The notes under the pieces: generated by a model
Told to the model about the DNA's origin: nothing
Seen by the model: only the letters and a program-made list of their open reading frames with translations
Database searches by the model: none
NCBI GenBank assembly: GCA_025999775.1
Contig: BNXT01000097.1
Coordinates: forward strand, 1 to 5,807
Direction of reading: 5' to 3'
Length of the DNA stretch: 5,807 nt
Source: Bacteroidia bacterium
GTDB taxonomy: Bacteria; Bacteroidota; Bacteroidia; Bacteroidales; P3
Shown here: piece by piece, positions 1 to 5,807 of the stretch
Position numbering within the stretch: position 1 is the stretch's first letter
Layout: the number at the start of each line of letters is the position of its first letter
Made by a program: the position numbers and the translations under genes

Positions 1-1
1 G

Positions 2-64
2 TCTCCGATTGTACGTTGGCATTATGTTTCAACACATATCGAAAAAGGACGCTTTGTGAATTAA
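2..64 (+). CDS. Possible C-terminal tail of an upstream gene (partial)
   Basis: Reading from base 2, the frame is open for 20 codons and stops at TAA 62-64. The residues (SPIVRWHYVST, then HIEKGRFVN) have a mixed, protein-like composition, and the stop falls just ahead of the next gene, as expected for the end of a co-directional gene. I do not recognise the family. If real, its last codons overlap the -33 element of the following promoter. Another frame from base 1 is also open, to about base 147, but it runs into the downstream gene and looks less natural. Twenty codons are too few to exclude chance, so this call rests mainly on position. Confidence 0.35.
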   Translation, partial: SPIVRWHYVSTHIEKGRFVN

Positions 65-82
65 ATAAAATTCCTATATTTG
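53..82 (+). promoter_or_regulatory. Bacteroidota-type promoter for the namZ-murU pair
   Basis: TATATTTG at 75-82 matches the -7 consensus TAnnTTTG of the Bacteroidota primary sigma factor exactly. TTTG at 53-56 fits the -33 element, with 18 bases between them, inside the usual range. Transcription would start at roughly 87-90. This leaves a very short leader before the ATG at 101 and argues against the upstream TTG at 80, which lies inside the -7 element, being the start codon. Confidence 0.7.
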
Positions 83-100
83 CAAAAGAATTTATGGGTT

Positions 101-1264
101 ATGAAGTTTCAAATTTTATTTCTACTGTTCGGATTACTGTCGTGTGATGGCGTATCACAACTGACAAGTCCCGGTATTGAGCGCTCGGAAGACTATTTAC
201 CATTGTTGAAAGGGCAGAATATCGCTGTCGTATCTAATCATACAGGATTGAGAGGCGACACGCATTTAGTGGATTATCTGCTCGCGCAGGGTATTTCCGT
301 CAAAAAAATCTTTTCTCCTGAGCATGGCTTTCGCGGCGATGCGGATGCCGGCGCCCATATCAACAATGCAATGGATTCCAAGACGCAACTACCTATCGTT
401 TCTCTCTACGGAAACAACAAAAAACCTACTGTTGAGCAGCTTAAGGATATTGACATTGTGGTTTTTGATATTCAGGATGTGGGAGTACGTTTTTATACGT
501 ACATATCGACGTTACACTATGTCATGGAAGCCTGTGCACAGCAGAACAAGCCGTTCATTGTGTTGGATCGTCCCAATCCCAACGCTTATTTCGTGGATGG
601 TCCGATGTTGCAACCGCCATACCGGTCGTTTGTGGGCATGCATCCTGTGCCGGTCGTTTATGGCATGACGATTGGCGAGTATGCGCGTATGATCAATGGT
701 GAAGGCTGGCTTGACAGCAGTATTCAGTGCGCTCTTACCGTTGTACCCATGCGAAACTTCAATCGTCAGGAGATTGTATCGCTACCGGTAGCGCCATCTC
801 CAAATTTGCCATCCAAACAAGCAGTAGCGCTGTATCCGAGCCTTTGTTTTTTTGAGGGTACGGTCGTCAGTGTCGGGCGCGGGACGCACTTACCCTTTGA
901 AATATATGGACATCCGGATTTTAAAGACTATTTTGACTTTAGCTTCACTCCACAACCAGTACAAGGGAAAAGCGCCAATCCGCCGCTCAAAGATCAGGTT
1001 TGCTACGGCGAGAATCTCAGTTTGATGCCTTTGGATAGTATTGTATCAGTCAAACATCTGGAGTTGCGATGGTTGATTAACGCATATCAGCTATCTAAAG
1101 ATAAGGCGCACTTTTTTACTAATTATTTTGATAAGCTGGCAGGAACCGACCAATTACGCCAACAAATTATCAATGGCGTACCAGAGGCTCAAATTCGGGC
1201 TTCTTGGCAAGGTAACCTTGAGAAATTTTTACTCGTTCGCCAAAAATATCTGCTTTATGAATGA
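101..1264 (+). CDS. namZ: NamZ-family (DUF1343, GH171) exo-beta-N-acetylmuramidase, lipoprotein
   Basis: The family removes N-acetylmuramic acid from the non-reducing end of peptidoglycan fragments; NamZ of Bacillus subtilis is the founding member and Tannerella forsythia has studied homologues. From ATG 101 the protein has 387 residues, a normal family length. Residues 1-15 form a short hydrophobic lipoprotein signal ending in lipobox LLSC, with Cys15 as the lipidation site, so it should be envelope-anchored. No acidic/lysine-rich surface-export signal follows the Cys, which suggests a periplasm-facing position (inference). Conserved family blocks are NHTGL (46-50), SPEHGFRGD (72-80, whose Glu74 is a candidate catalytic acid), FDIQDVGVRFYTY (122-134), DRPNPN (156-161) and a stretch from EGT to EIYG (252-270). 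The C-terminal domain ends in the typical RQKYLLY. The frame can be extended to TTG 80, but that codon lies in the -7 promoter element. The 3' end overlaps the next gene by 8 bases. The family is secure; the exact glycan substrate is inferred. Confidence 0.9.
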   Translation: MKFQILFLLFGLLSCDGVSQLTSPGIERSEDYLPLLKGQNIAVVSNHTGLRGDTHLVDYLLAQGISVKKIFSPEHGFRGDADAGAHINNAMDSKTQLPIVSLYGNNKKPTVEQLKDIDIVVFDIQDVGVRFYTYISTLHYVMEACAQQNKPFIVLDRPNPNAYFVDGPMLQPPYRSFVGMHPVPVVYGMTIGEYARMINGEGWLDSSIQCALTVVPMRNFNRQEIVSLPVAPSPNLPSKQAVALYPSLCFFEGTVVSVGRGTHLPFEIYGHPDFKDYFDFSFTPQPVQGKSANPPLKDQVCYGENLSLMPLDSIVSVKHLELRWLINAYQLSKDKAHFFTNYFDKLAGTDQLRQQIINGVPEAQIRASWQGNLEKFLLVRQKYLLYE

Positions 1265-2006
1265 CAATCAAGCGATTACACCTTATGTAGCGTTCATTTT
1301 GGCGGCAGGCTTAGGGACACGTCTGAAGACCTACACCGCTACGATGCCCAAAGCATTAGTTCCAGTTAATGGAAAACCGTTATTGGAGAGACTTATTCTA
1401 AAAATGAAACAGCAACCGATACGGCGCATTGTTATTAATGTGCACCATTTTGCCGATCAAATCGTTGATTTCTTGAATGCCCATCAAAATTTTGGGATTG
1501 ATATTGTGCTCTCCGATGAACGTGCCGAACTGTTAGACACTGGTGGCGCTCTTGTTCATGCCAAATCATTATTGACAGATTCGCCCTTTTTCTTGGTGCA
1601 TAATGTAGATATAGTCTCTAATTTGCAATTTTCTTCACTCATTAACCTTTTCTTGGAATCCAATGCGTTAGCCATGCTTGCGGTGCGAGACCGTCCAACC
1701 AATCGAAAATTTTTATTTGATGATAAATTATCGCTCCAAGGTTGGCAAAACAGCGCGACTGACGAAACCATCCTTCTGTCGAAACCCGCTTTATTGCTCA
1801 CGGAATTAGCGTTCAGCGGTATTCATGTTCTGCGCAATACGGTCTTTGATAACATCCATCAAACGGGCAAATTTTCGATAATTAAAACCTATTTGGAACT
1901 CGCTAAAGAACATGCTATTTACGGCTATCGCCATGATGACGACTATTGGTTCGATTGTGGAACACCCGAACAATTGACGAAAATTGAACAGTTGAGTATA
2001 AATTGA
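1257..2006 (+). CDS. murU: Sugar-1-phosphate nucleotidyltransferase, probable MurNAc-1-P uridylyltransferase (MurU)
   Basis: A 249-residue cytoplasmic enzyme of the NTP_transferase fold. Visible motifs are the nucleotide-binding loop AAGLGTRL (16-23), PKALVPVNGKP (31-41) with the lysine that contacts phosphate, DTGGAL (94-99) in the base/sugar pocket, HNVDI (115-119) with the metal-binding Asp118, FSGIHVL (186-192) and WFDCGTPEQL (231-240). The usual NGD or NSD motif reads NVD here. The small size and lack of a C-terminal left-handed beta-helix exclude GlmU-like bifunctional enzymes and fit MurU, which converts MurNAc-1-phosphate and UTP to UDP-MurNAc. A mannose-1-phosphate guanylyltransferase or glucose-1-phosphate transferase cannot be excluded by sequence alone; coupling to NamZ favours MurU. 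The chosen ATG at 1257 places about ten residues before the first beta strand. The open frame extends upstream to 1128, but only inside namZ. The start overlaps the namZ stop within ATGAATGA, suggesting translational coupling. Confidence 0.8.
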   Translation: MNDNQAITPYVAFILAAGLGTRLKTYTATMPKALVPVNGKPLLERLILKMKQQPIRRIVINVHHFADQIVDFLNAHQNFGIDIVLSDERAELLDTGGALVHAKSLLTDSPFFLVHNVDIVSNLQFSSLINLFLESNALAMLAVRDRPTNRKFLFDDKLSLQGWQNSATDETILLSKPALLLTELAFSGIHVLRNTVFDNIHQTGKFSIIKTYLELAKEHAIYGYRHDDDYWFDCGTPEQLTKIEQLSIN

Positions 2007-2016
2007 AATAAAATCA

Positions 2017-2046
2017 TTGCTATTCCCAAAAAATATCCTATCTTTG
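2017..2046 (+). promoter_or_regulatory. Bacteroidota-type promoter for pgk-dapF
   Basis: TATCTTTG at 2039-2046 matches TAnnTTTG exactly, and TTG at 2017-2019 fits the -33 element with a 19-base spacer. It lies in the 77-base gap between murU and pgk. Transcription should begin near 2051-2054, giving a leader of about 30 bases. The leader has an A-rich run (about 2065-2073) upstream of the ATG instead of a Shine-Dalgarno sequence, as is common in Bacteroidota. No terminator hairpin is visible after murU, so read-through from the upstream unit may add to pgk expression. Confidence 0.7.
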
Positions 2047-2047
2047 T

Positions 2048-2063
2048 AACTTAAAATTAAGTT
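2048..2063 (+). repeat. 16-bp near-perfect palindrome at the predicted pgk transcription start
   Basis: The sequence AACTTAAAATTAAGTT has two 7-base arms (2048-2054 and 2057-2063) that are exact reverse complements around a central AA. It begins one base after the -7 element and covers the predicted start site. This is where a dimeric repressor could bind, or it could give a weak A/T-rich hairpin at the 5' end of the mRNA. The region is very A/T-rich, so a chance origin is possible; a regulatory role is inference only. Confidence 0.45.
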
Positions 2064-2083
2064 GAAAAAAAACAATTACGGTT

Positions 2084-3286
2084 ATGAAAACAATCAAAGA
2101 CATCAGTTTCTCAGGAAAAAAAGCATTAGTACGTTGCGATTTCAATGTTCCATTGGACAAATCTCAGGTCATTACAGACGATACACGTATTCGTGAATCG
2201 TTACCGACGATCAAGAAGTTGCTCGCAGATGGCGCTGCCGTCATTCTGATGTCGCACTTGGGACGTCCTGCAGAAACAGGGTTTGAGAGTAAATATTCGT
2301 TAGCGCCGGTAGCCGCACATTTGACTAAAACGCTTGGGATACCTGTTAAGTTAGCAAGTGATATTTTTGAGAGCAAGACCGTTGAAGATGCCAAAAATCT
2401 AAAAGCCGGAGAAGTACTATTACTTGAGAATTTACGCTTCTTACCGGACGAACAAAAAGGCAATGTGGAATTTGCTAAGTACTTAGCATCGCTTGGCAAT
2501 GTGTATGTTAACGATGCCTTCGGAACGGCTCACCGTGCGCACGCTTCGACAGCCGTTATAGCGCAATTTTTCCCTACAGATAAATATTTTGGTTTCTTAC
2601 TTGCCAATGAAATCACGAATTTGGATAAATTGCTGCACCATGCCGATAAACCGTTTACGGCGATCATTGGCGGCAGTAAGGTATCCAGCAAAATAGACAT
2701 CATCAAAAACCTGATACCACGCGTAAATAACTTGATTATAGGTGGTGGTATGGCTTATACGTTTGTCAAGGCACAAGGCGGAAAAATAGGCGCCTCAATC
2801 TGTGAGGATGATAAATTAGAGTTGGCTTTAGATATTCTGAATCTGATGAAACAACAGGGCGTTCAGTGCTATTTGCCGGTTGATACTTTATGTGGCGATA
2901 AATTTGATAATGATGCTAATCAGAAAGTATTCCCTATTGCCGCTATCGAAGATGGTTGGCAAGGTATGGATATTGGCGATGCAACGATTAGTCTATTTGA
3001 AGACGTTATTGCAAAGTCAAAAACGATACTGTGGAACGGACCAATGGGCGTATTTGAGTTTTCTACTTTTGCCAAAGGGACGACGGTCATTGCACAAGCT
3101 GTAGCTAAAGCAACCAAACAAGGCGCTTTTTCAGCTATTGGTGGAGGCGACTCTGTAGCCGCTATCAACCAAAATGGATTGGCTTCACAAATGAGTTATA
3201 TTTCTACCGGTGGCGGCGCGATGCTTGAATACTTGGAAGGTCGCACTTTACCCGGTGTTGCTGCTATTCTTAATAATACAATATAG
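2084..3286 (+). CDS. pgk: Phosphoglycerate kinase
   Basis: Catalyses the ATP-forming step of glycolysis, 1,3-bisphosphoglycerate + ADP to 3-phosphoglycerate + ATP, and the reverse in gluconeogenesis; cytoplasmic and monomeric. The 400-residue length is typical of bacterial enzymes. The N-domain carries the family signature VRCDFNVPLD (16-25, with Arg17, Asp19 and Asn21), the substrate-binding Arg37, SHLGRP (57-62), ENLRF (115-119) and NDAFGTAHRAHAS (143-155). The C-domain has GGSKVSSK (196-203), the nucleotide-site WNGPMGVFE (317-325), GGGDSVAA (353-360) and STGGGAMLEYLEG (374-386). All key residues appear intact. The start follows a clear promoter, and the first strand begins right after it (MKTIKDISF), as in homologues. 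dapF follows after 5 bases, so the two are probably cotranscribed. Confidence 0.98.
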   Translation: MKTIKDISFSGKKALVRCDFNVPLDKSQVITDDTRIRESLPTIKKLLADGAAVILMSHLGRPAETGFESKYSLAPVAAHLTKTLGIPVKLASDIFESKTVEDAKNLKAGEVLLLENLRFLPDEQKGNVEFAKYLASLGNVYVNDAFGTAHRAHASTAVIAQFFPTDKYFGFLLANEITNLDKLLHHADKPFTAIIGGSKVSSKIDIIKNLIPRVNNLIIGGGMAYTFVKAQGGKIGASICEDDKLELALDILNLMKQQGVQCYLPVDTLCGDKFDNDANQKVFPIAAIEDGWQGMDIGDATISLFEDVIAKSKTILWNGPMGVFEFSTFAKGTTVIAQAVAKATKQGAFSAIGGGDSVAAINQNGLASQMSYISTGGGAMLEYLEGRTLPGVAAILNNTI

Positions 3287-3291
3287 GCGTA

Positions 3292-4134
3292 ATGCAATTC
3301 ACTAAGATGCACGGCACCGGTAACGACTATGTTTACATAGATTGTACCGACGGTAAAACCTTGCAGGATGTGGCGTTACTCGCAAACAAAATCAGTAACC
3401 GACATTTTGGTGTAGGTTCGGATGGTTTAGTGTTGATTGAGCGGTCTAATATCGCCGATTTTAAGATGCGAATGTTTAATGCGGATGGATCCGAATCCGC
3501 TATGTGCGGTAACGCTTCCCGCTGCATCGGCAAATATGTTTATGATAGAGGTCTTACTAAAAAGACAAAGTTAACATTAGAAACTTTGTCGGGGATCAAA
3601 CACTTATCGCTTTTTGTACAAGACGGAAAAGTGAATAAAGTCAGTGTTGATATGGGTTCGCCGTCATTACAATCCACCCAAATACCGGTAGCAATATCGC
3701 GAGACCGTGTGGTAGCTGAAAAACATCGCTTTGGAACGAACGAATTTTCTATTACCTGTGTATCTATGGGCAATCCCCATACAGTGATATTTGTGGATGA
3801 TGTAGAGCATTTTGATGTGCATGGCATCGGACGTTTGATAGAGAATGATAGCTTGTTTCCGGAACGTACCAACGTTGAGTTTGCACAGATTGAGGGACGA
3901 GCACACATCCGTATGCGAGTATGGGAGCGGGGTTCTGGGGAAACTTTAGCCTGTGGCTCCGGCGCTTGTGCTACGTTAGTGGCAGCGGTATTGAATAATC
4001 TGACCGACCGTAAAGCGGTTGTTCAAACATTAGGTGGCGACCTCGAAATACAGTGGCAAGACGCACAAGATGGCACGGTACTTCTGACGGGTGATGCTAT
4101 AACCGTCTTTGAAGGCGTCTTAGACGAGTTGTAA
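3292..4134 (+). CDS. dapF: Diaminopimelate epimerase
   Basis: Interconverts LL- and meso-2,6-diaminopimelate without a cofactor, using two cysteines. The meso form is the direct precursor of lysine and the cross-linking residue of Gram-negative peptidoglycan. The 280-residue protein shows both halves of the pseudo-symmetric fold: MHGTGNDY (6-13), the signature NADGSESAMCGNASR (63-77) with catalytic Cys72, MGNPHTV (159-165), ERTNVEF (191-197), RVWERGSGETLACGSGACA (209-227) with catalytic Cys221, and a C-terminal GDAITVFEG (267-275). Both cysteines and their glycine-rich surroundings are intact. The ATG lies 5 bases after the pgk stop, with no promoter of its own visible, so expression probably depends on the pgk promoter. 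It converges with the minus-strand acyl-CoA synthetase gene. No other lysine-pathway gene is in the window. Confidence 0.97.
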   Translation: MQFTKMHGTGNDYVYIDCTDGKTLQDVALLANKISNRHFGVGSDGLVLIERSNIADFKMRMFNADGSESAMCGNASRCIGKYVYDRGLTKKTKLTLETLSGIKHLSLFVQDGKVNKVSVDMGSPSLQSTQIPVAISRDRVVAEKHRFGTNEFSITCVSMGNPHTVIFVDDVEHFDVHGIGRLIENDSLFPERTNVEFAQIEGRAHIRMRVWERGSGETLACGSGACATLVAAVLNNLTDRKAVVQTLGGDLEIQWQDAQDGTVLLTGDAITVFEGVLDEL

Positions 4135-4151
4135 CGTTTTCTACGTTCTGT

Positions 4152-5795
4152 TTAGTCTTCTGTATGAATGGATTTAATCTTATCTAATCCAAGTTCTTTG
4201 GCGGATATTTCGCGCATTTCCACTTTACGAACCTTGCCGGCGGCAGTCATCGGGAAAGTATCAACAAACTTCCAGTATTTAGGAATTTTAAAGGTGGCGA
4301 TACGCCCTTTGCAATAGTTAAGCAGTTCTACTTCCGTATATTCAAAGTCCGGCTTTAGTTGTACCCACGCCATCACTTCTTCACCATAACGTTCGCTTGG
4401 CACGCCAATCACTTGTACATCCATGATGCCTTCGTGTTTGATCAAGAAATCCTCAATTTCTTTAGGAGAGATGTTTTCACCGCCGCGTATGATGATGTCT
4501 TTGATACGTCCAACGATAGACACATAGCCTTCTTCGTCCATCACGGCGATATCGCCGCTGTGCATCCAGCCGCTCTTGTCGATGACCTTTGCCGTACCTT
4601 CGGGATCCTGCCAATAGCCTTGCATGACAGAATAACCACGTGTGCACAATTCGCCTCTGTTGCCTCTTTCAACGATAGAACCTGTGGCAGGGTCAATGAT
4701 TTTGATTTCGACATGCGGATGAACTGTACCAACGGTTGATACACGTTTTTCAATAGGATCATCGGCGAAGGTCTGTGTGGATACTGGCGATGTTTCGGTC
4801 ATGCCGTAGCATATCGTAATACCTTTCATGTTCATTTTTTCAAAGACCTCTTCCATAGAAGCAATGGGGCAAGGAGAACCGGACATGATGCCGGTACGAA
4901 GGCTTGAGAAGTCGTATTTACTAAAATTGGGATGTGCCAATTCAGCGATAAACATCGTCGGTACGCCATAGAGTGAAGTACATTTTTCTTCTTGAACGGT
5001 ACGCATCACTAATTCGGGTTCAAACACTTCGCCGGGGATGACCATACAAGCGCCGTGTGTAACCGTTGCCATATTGCCCAAAACCATGCCAAAACAGTGA
5101 TAAAAAGGTACCGGAATACACACTCTGTCCTGTTCAGTATAGAACATCCGTTCGCCGATAAAAAAACCGTCGTTAAGGATATTGTGATGGGTCAGGGTAG
5201 CGCCCTTAGGCAAACCTGTAGTCCCCGATGTAAATTGAATATTTACGGCATCGTCAAAGCTCAGCGAATCTTCACGTTCTGCCAATTGCGCGTCCGTAAT
5301 GACTTTACCCTGTTCCAAAAATTTGTCCCAATTTCTATCCAAGATGACGGTACGATCCGGATACGGGCAGTGCAGACGAATGGTATTCAGAATGTCAATA
5401 TAATCCGTGGTCTTAAATTTTTGTGCAGCGATAAGCAGCTTCACGGAGGATCGGCTAAGCACAAAATTGGTACCTTCCATCTTGTAACCGGGGTTAAGAT
5501 TCACCATGATAGCCCCTATGCGTGCGGTAGCGAATTGTACGACCACCCATTCGTAACGATTAGCAGACCAAATACCAACACGGTCGCCTGTTTGAATGCC
5601 TGCTGCCATCAAGGCTTTGGCTACTTGTGTAGTCTGATCCCAAAATTGTTTGTACGTAGCACGGTAACCTTGTTCGACAACAACAAGCGCTTCGCGGTCG
5701 CCATATTTTTCTACGATTTCACGGAGCGCCTCTCCAATAGTTTGCCCCTTGAGAGGCTGTGAGCTGGCGCCATTGGCATACGATAGTTTTTTCAC
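4152..5795 (-). CDS. Acyl-CoA synthetase, AMP-forming (FadD-like fatty-acid-CoA ligase)
   Basis: Activates a carboxylic acid, probably a medium- or long-chain fatty acid, to its acyl-CoA via an acyl-adenylate. The 547-residue length fits the roughly 550-residue FadD-like group of the ANL superfamily. Motifs in order are [10 protein letters not shown] (74-83) and [18 protein letters not shown] (87-104), the phosphate loop [11 protein letters not shown] (188-198), YGMTETSP (330-337), [15 protein letters not shown] (381-395), SGDIA (413-417, with the ribose-binding Asp415), the hinge [17 protein letters not shown] (428-444) and C-terminal AAGKVRK (518-524), whose Lys521 is the likely adenylation lysine. 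All catalytic elements are present. There is no signal peptide or clear transmembrane segment. The proposed start is GTG at 5795-5793, giving the N terminus [12 protein letters not shown]. The frame stays open for the remaining four codons to the window edge, so an upstream start is possible. Chain-length specificity cannot be read from the sequence. Confidence 0.93.
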   Translation of the reverse strand: MKKLSYANGASSQPLKGQTIGEALREIVEKYGDREALVVVEQGYRATYKQFWDQTTQVAKALMAAGIQTGDRVGIWSANRYEWVVVQFATARIGAIMVNLNPGYKMEGTNFVLSRSSVKLLIAAQKFKTTDYIDILNTIRLHCPYPDRTVILDRNWDKFLEQGKVITDAQLAEREDSLSFDDAVNIQFTSGTTGLPKGATLTHHNILNDGFFIGERMFYTEQDRVCIPVPFYHCFGMVLGNMATVTHGACMVIPGEVFEPELVMRTVQEEKCTSLYGVPTMFIAELAHPNFSKYDFSSLRTGIMSGSPCPIASMEEVFEKMNMKGITICYGMTETSPVSTQTFADDPIEKRVSTVGTVHPHVEIKIIDPATGSIVERGNRGELCTRGYSVMQGYWQDPEGTAKVIDKSGWMHSGDIAVMDEEGYVSIVGRIKDIIIRGGENISPKEIEDFLIKHEGIMDVQVIGVPSERYGEEVMAWVQLKPDFEYTEVELLNYCKGRIATFKIPKYWKFVDTFPMTAAGKVRKVEMREISAKELGLDKIKSIHTED

Positions 5796-5807
5796 CTTTA
5801 AAGTAAG

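Noticed and set aside
1..147. Plus-strand frame open from base 1 to a TGA at about 145-147.
   Set aside because: It runs through the namZ promoter and into the namZ signal peptide in another frame, and its translation does not look like a conserved protein.
1128..1256. A 43-codon N-terminal extension of the nucleotidyltransferase frame.
   Set aside because: It lies entirely within the namZ coding sequence, and the nucleotidyltransferase fold begins normally about ten residues after the ATG at 1257.
1806..2075. An 89-codon minus-strand frame spanning the end of murU and the murU-pgk gap.
   Set aside because: It covers conserved murU codons and the pgk promoter, and its product looks like translated A/T-rich DNA without recognisable motifs.
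3481..3500. Inverted repeat GCGGAT...ATCCGC with an 8-base loop within dapF.
   Set aside because: It falls on codons for the conserved signature before the catalytic cysteine (A-D-G-S-E-S-A), so codon content explains it; no regulatory context is visible.
4133..4147. AACGT/ACGTT hairpin as a bidirectional terminator between dapF and the acyl-CoA synthetase gene.
   Set aside because: The stem is only five base pairs and no proper T-run follows on either strand, so I do not list it as a terminator.
5055..5762. A 235-codon plus-strand open frame opposite the acyl-CoA synthetase gene.
   Set aside because: It lies wholly inside a gene with all ANL-family motifs intact, its translation matches no family I recognise, and it has no promoter of its own. 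It is best explained as an antisense shadow.

Overview
The window looks like ordinary chromosomal DNA from a member of the Bacteroidota. The evidence is moderate-to-low GC, two upstream regions with a Bacteroidota-type promoter (-33 TTG/TTTG and -7 TAnnTTTG), start codons without a Shine-Dalgarno sequence, and a short signal peptide with a lipobox. I cannot place it at genus level. Five complete or nearly complete protein genes fill almost the whole window, plus the possible tail of a sixth at the left edge. No RNA gene, mobile element, CRISPR array or long repeat is visible, and no intergenic gap exceeds about 100 bases.

Left part (1-2006): after a possible 20-codon tail of an upstream gene (stop at 62-64) comes a promoter at about 53-82. 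It should drive two overlapping plus-strand genes. The first encodes a NamZ/DUF1343-family exo-beta-N-acetylmuramidase lipoprotein. The second encodes a small sugar-1-phosphate nucleotidyltransferase that best fits MurU (MurNAc-1-phosphate uridylyltransferase). Together they suggest peptidoglycan salvage: NamZ releases MurNAc from wall fragments in the envelope, and MurU makes UDP-MurNAc in the cytoplasm. The kinase that would link the two steps (AmgK-like) is not in the window.

Middle part (2007-4134): a second promoter (2017-2046), with a 16-bp near-perfect palindrome over the predicted transcription start, precedes pgk (phosphoglycerate kinase). Five bases after pgk lies dapF (diaminopimelate epimerase), which makes meso-DAP for lysine and peptidoglycan. 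These two probably form one transcription unit.

Right part (4152-5795, minus strand): a long FadD-like acyl-CoA synthetase (AMP-forming) converges on dapF with only 17 bases between the stop codons. Its GTG start lies 12 bases from the window edge and its frame remains open there, so the true start could be outside.

Three of the four complete plus-strand genes concern peptidoglycan building blocks (MurNAc recovery, UDP-MurNAc synthesis, meso-DAP). I found no convincing undescribed system. The NamZ-MurU pairing and the palindrome at the pgk start site are the points most worth checking.
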